DNA from: an uncultured Collinsella sp. | GTDB lineage: Bacteria; Actinomycetota; Coriobacteriia; Coriobacteriales; Coriobacteriaceae | Length of the DNA stretch: 26,612 nucleotides | Assembly (NCBI GenBank): GCA_902470095.1 | Contig: CABRFG010000029.1 | Span: 1 to 26,612, forward strand | Direction: 5' to 3' | In this document: positions 24,924 through 26,612 of the stretch, piece by piece | Layout of the letters: the number at the start of each line of letters is the position of its first letter | Position numbering within the stretch: position 1 is the first letter of the stretch | Translations under genes and position numbers: made by a program | The notes under the pieces: model-generated | The model's database searches: none | Seen by the model: only the letters and a program-made list of their open reading frames with translations | What the model was told of the DNA's origin: nothing

Positions 24924-26542
24924 TGACTGACGTGCGCGAGGCCGCGCAGAACCTGATCGAGTACGCTATCCACCGATCGATGATCGGCCAGGACGATCGC
25001 ATCTGGGCGTATAACACCATTCTCGAGTGCATCGGTGCTACGGGCCCGGCGCTCGACATGGCCTGGGCGCTCCAGGTCGAAAAACTCTCGCTCTTGCACC
25101 CCGACACCCTGCCCAACTTTGACCTTGAAGGCACACTTGCCGCGCTTGCCGAGGCGGCTGTTGCCAACGGCGCCGCCGAGGACACGGCATCGGGCCGCGA
25201 CCGCATCGCCATGCGCATCATGGGCGCGCTCATGCCAAGGCCTTCGGTTGTAAACGAGGAGTTCAACGGACGCATGGGCGTCAACGAGCCCCGCGCCGCG
25301 ACCGACTGGTTCTACGGTCTGTGCTGCGACGCCGGCTACGTGCGCCGTGCCGCCATCGCGCGCAACATCAAATGGAGCACCCCCACCAACTGGGGCGACC
25401 TCGAGATTACCATCAACCTGTCAAAGCCCGAAAAGGACCCGCGCGATATTGCCGCGGCCGGCGCCGCCAAAAACACGGGCGAGAAGTATCCCGCCTGCCA
25501 GCTCTGCATCGAAAACGAAGGCTATCCCGGACGCTCCGCTGCAGCCGACGGCGGCGCCCATCCCGCCCGCCAGAATCTGCGCGTTATCCCCATTAAGCTC
25601 GACGGCGAGCGCTGGGGCTTCCAGTACAGCCCGTACGCGTACTTTAACGAGCACTGCATTGCCATGAGCTCTGAGCATCGTCCGATGCACGTCGACCGCA
25701 AGGGTCTGACCTGCCTGCTCGACTTTGTGGACCTGTTCCCGCATTACTTTATTGGCTCCAACGCCGACCTGCCCATCGTGGGCGGCTCGATTCTGTCGCA
25801 CGACCACTTCCAGGGCGGCGCGCACGAGTTCCCCATGATGCATGCCGCCGAGGTCTCGCAGTTTAGCGTGCCCGGCTTTGACCAGGTCAGCGGTACCGTG
25901 TTGCAGTGGCCGCTTTCGGTGCTGCGACTGCGCTCGCACGACCGCGCCCAGCTGCTCGACGCCGCCGAGAAGATCATCCTCGCCTGGCGCGAGTGGACCG
26001 ATGAGTCGGTGGGCGTCATCGCGCACACAGCCGACGGCGTGGCGCACAACACCGTGACGCCCGTCATCCGCCGCGTCGACTCGCGCGGCAATGCCGGCGG
26101 CGAAGTCTACGAGGCCTACCTGGCGCTTCGCTGCAACATCACGACTGACAAGCATCCGCTGGGCGTATTCCACCCGCATGCCGAGTACCACCACATTAAA
26201 AAGGAGAACATCGGCCTGATCGAGGTCATGGGCCTGGCCATTTTGCCGCCGCGCTTGGTTCCCGAGCTCGGCGCTGTCCGCGAGCACTTGCTGGCAGCCA
26301 AGGCCGATGCCAGCTACGACCTTGCTAGCGCGCTCGAGGGCGATGATCTATGCCGCAGCCACGCCGCATGGGCCGAAGACGTTTTTGCCCGCCGCGCCGA
26401 CGAGCTTACGGCGGACAACGCCATCGACATCCTGCACGAGGAGGTGGGCGTGGTGTTTGGCCACGTGCTCGACAACGCCGGAGTCTTTAAGTGGGACGAG
26501 GCAGGACGCGCCGCCCAGCAGCGCTTTATCGGCTCGCTGTAG
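24914..26542 (+). CDS. galT: Galactose-1-phosphate uridylyltransferase, Gram-positive type
   Basis: Transfers UMP between UDP-glucose and galactose 1-phosphate. The 542-residue protein belongs to the longer Gram-positive GalT family, not the E. coli type of about 350 residues. Motifs include PTNWGDLEITINLSKPEKDP, PACQLCIENEGYPGR, FQYSPYAYFNEHCI and GGSILSHDHFQGGAHEFPM, where His296-x-His298 is the probable nucleotidyl-transfer site. It overlaps galK by 10 nt. ATG 24914 has AGGGGG upstream; ATG 24923, overlapping the galK TAA, is an alternative. UDP-galactose 4-epimerase, needed to complete the pathway, is not in the window, which ends 70 nt further on. Confidence 0.95.
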   Translation: MAVMTDVREAAQNLIEYAIHRSMIGQDDRIWAYNTILECIGATGPALDMAWALQVEKLSLLHPDTLPNFDLEGTLAALAEAAVANGAAEDTASGRDRIAMRIMGALMPRPSVVNEEFNGRMGVNEPRAATDWFYGLCCDAGYVRRAAIARNIKWSTPTNWGDLEITINLSKPEKDPRDIAAAGAAKNTGEKYPACQLCIENEGYPGRSAAADGGAHPARQNLRVIPIKLDGERWGFQYSPYAYFNEHCIAMSSEHRPMHVDRKGLTCLLDFVDLFPHYFIGSNADLPIVGGSILSHDHFQGGAHEFPMMHAAEVSQFSVPGFDQVSGTVLQWPLSVLRLRSHDRAQLLDAAEKIILAWREWTDESVGVIAHTADGVAHNTVTPVIRRVDSRGNAGGEVYEAYLALRCNITTDKHPLGVFHPHAEYHHIKKENIGLIEVMGLAILPPRLVPELGAVREHLLAAKADASYDLASALEGDDLCRSHAAWAEDVFARRADELTADNAIDILHEEVGVVFGHVLDNAGVFKWDEAGRAAQQRFIGSL

Positions 26543-26612
26543 CAGCGAGTCCGAACGCACGCACTCAACGAATAGCGCCTACGCGACAGCGGCGCCCGCC
26601 GGCAACATCGCC

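Overview
The window looks like a chromosomal segment of a high-GC, anaerobic, saccharolytic gut actinobacterium. The best guess is Coriobacteriia, close to Collinsella. This is inferred from gene content (pyruvate formate-lyase, A-type flavoprotein, gal genes with the GRSEISGNHTDH galactokinase motif, a membrane-anchored LuxR regulator, heterodimeric ABC exporters), strong G/C preference at third codon positions, and the many GC-rich hairpins between genes. No rRNA, tRNA, CRISPR array, integrase or transposase gene was found.

Layout: (1) 277-2665, minus strand: a pyruvate formate-lyase split in two. The large chain carries the Cys-Cys active site but ends before the glycyl-radical domain. That domain is encoded by a separate 83-codon gene just downstream, with two hairpins in the spacer. 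(2) 3215-7883, plus strand: a MarR regulator and the two halves of a heterodimeric ABC exporter, joined by stop/start overlaps, ending in a strong terminator. (3) 7950-9629: a 238-bp element with 32-bp inverted ends, a dispersed hairpin repeat, a good promoter and a DAHP synthase gene. (4) 9826-13821: agmatine deiminase and an APC-family amino acid/polyamine transporter (minus), divergent from a membrane-bound LuxR regulator (plus). (5) 14148-17145, minus: a BceAB-type peptide-resistance ABC transporter without a two-component system beside it. (6) 17294-18283, plus: one protein joining a NUDIX hydrolase to a Vsr-type mismatch endonuclease. (7) 18284-20985: a gene-poor stretch, a long palindrome with a terminator, class II aldolase (minus) and a divergent DeoR regulator. 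(8) 21060-22218, minus: an FprA flavodiiron gene broken by a frameshift. (9) 22348-26542: a LacI regulator divergent from galK-galT, with three copies of a shared operator-like sequence between them.

Together these genes suggest mixed-acid fermentation (PFL), oxygen/NO defence (FprA, possibly lost), galactose use by the Leloir route feeding glycolysis (GalK, GalT, aldolase), polyamine/agmatine metabolism, and export or resistance functions. The observations most worth following are the split PFL, the NUDIX-Vsr fusion, the frameshifted fprA, and the families of dispersed palindromes, one of which shows compensatory base changes between two copies.
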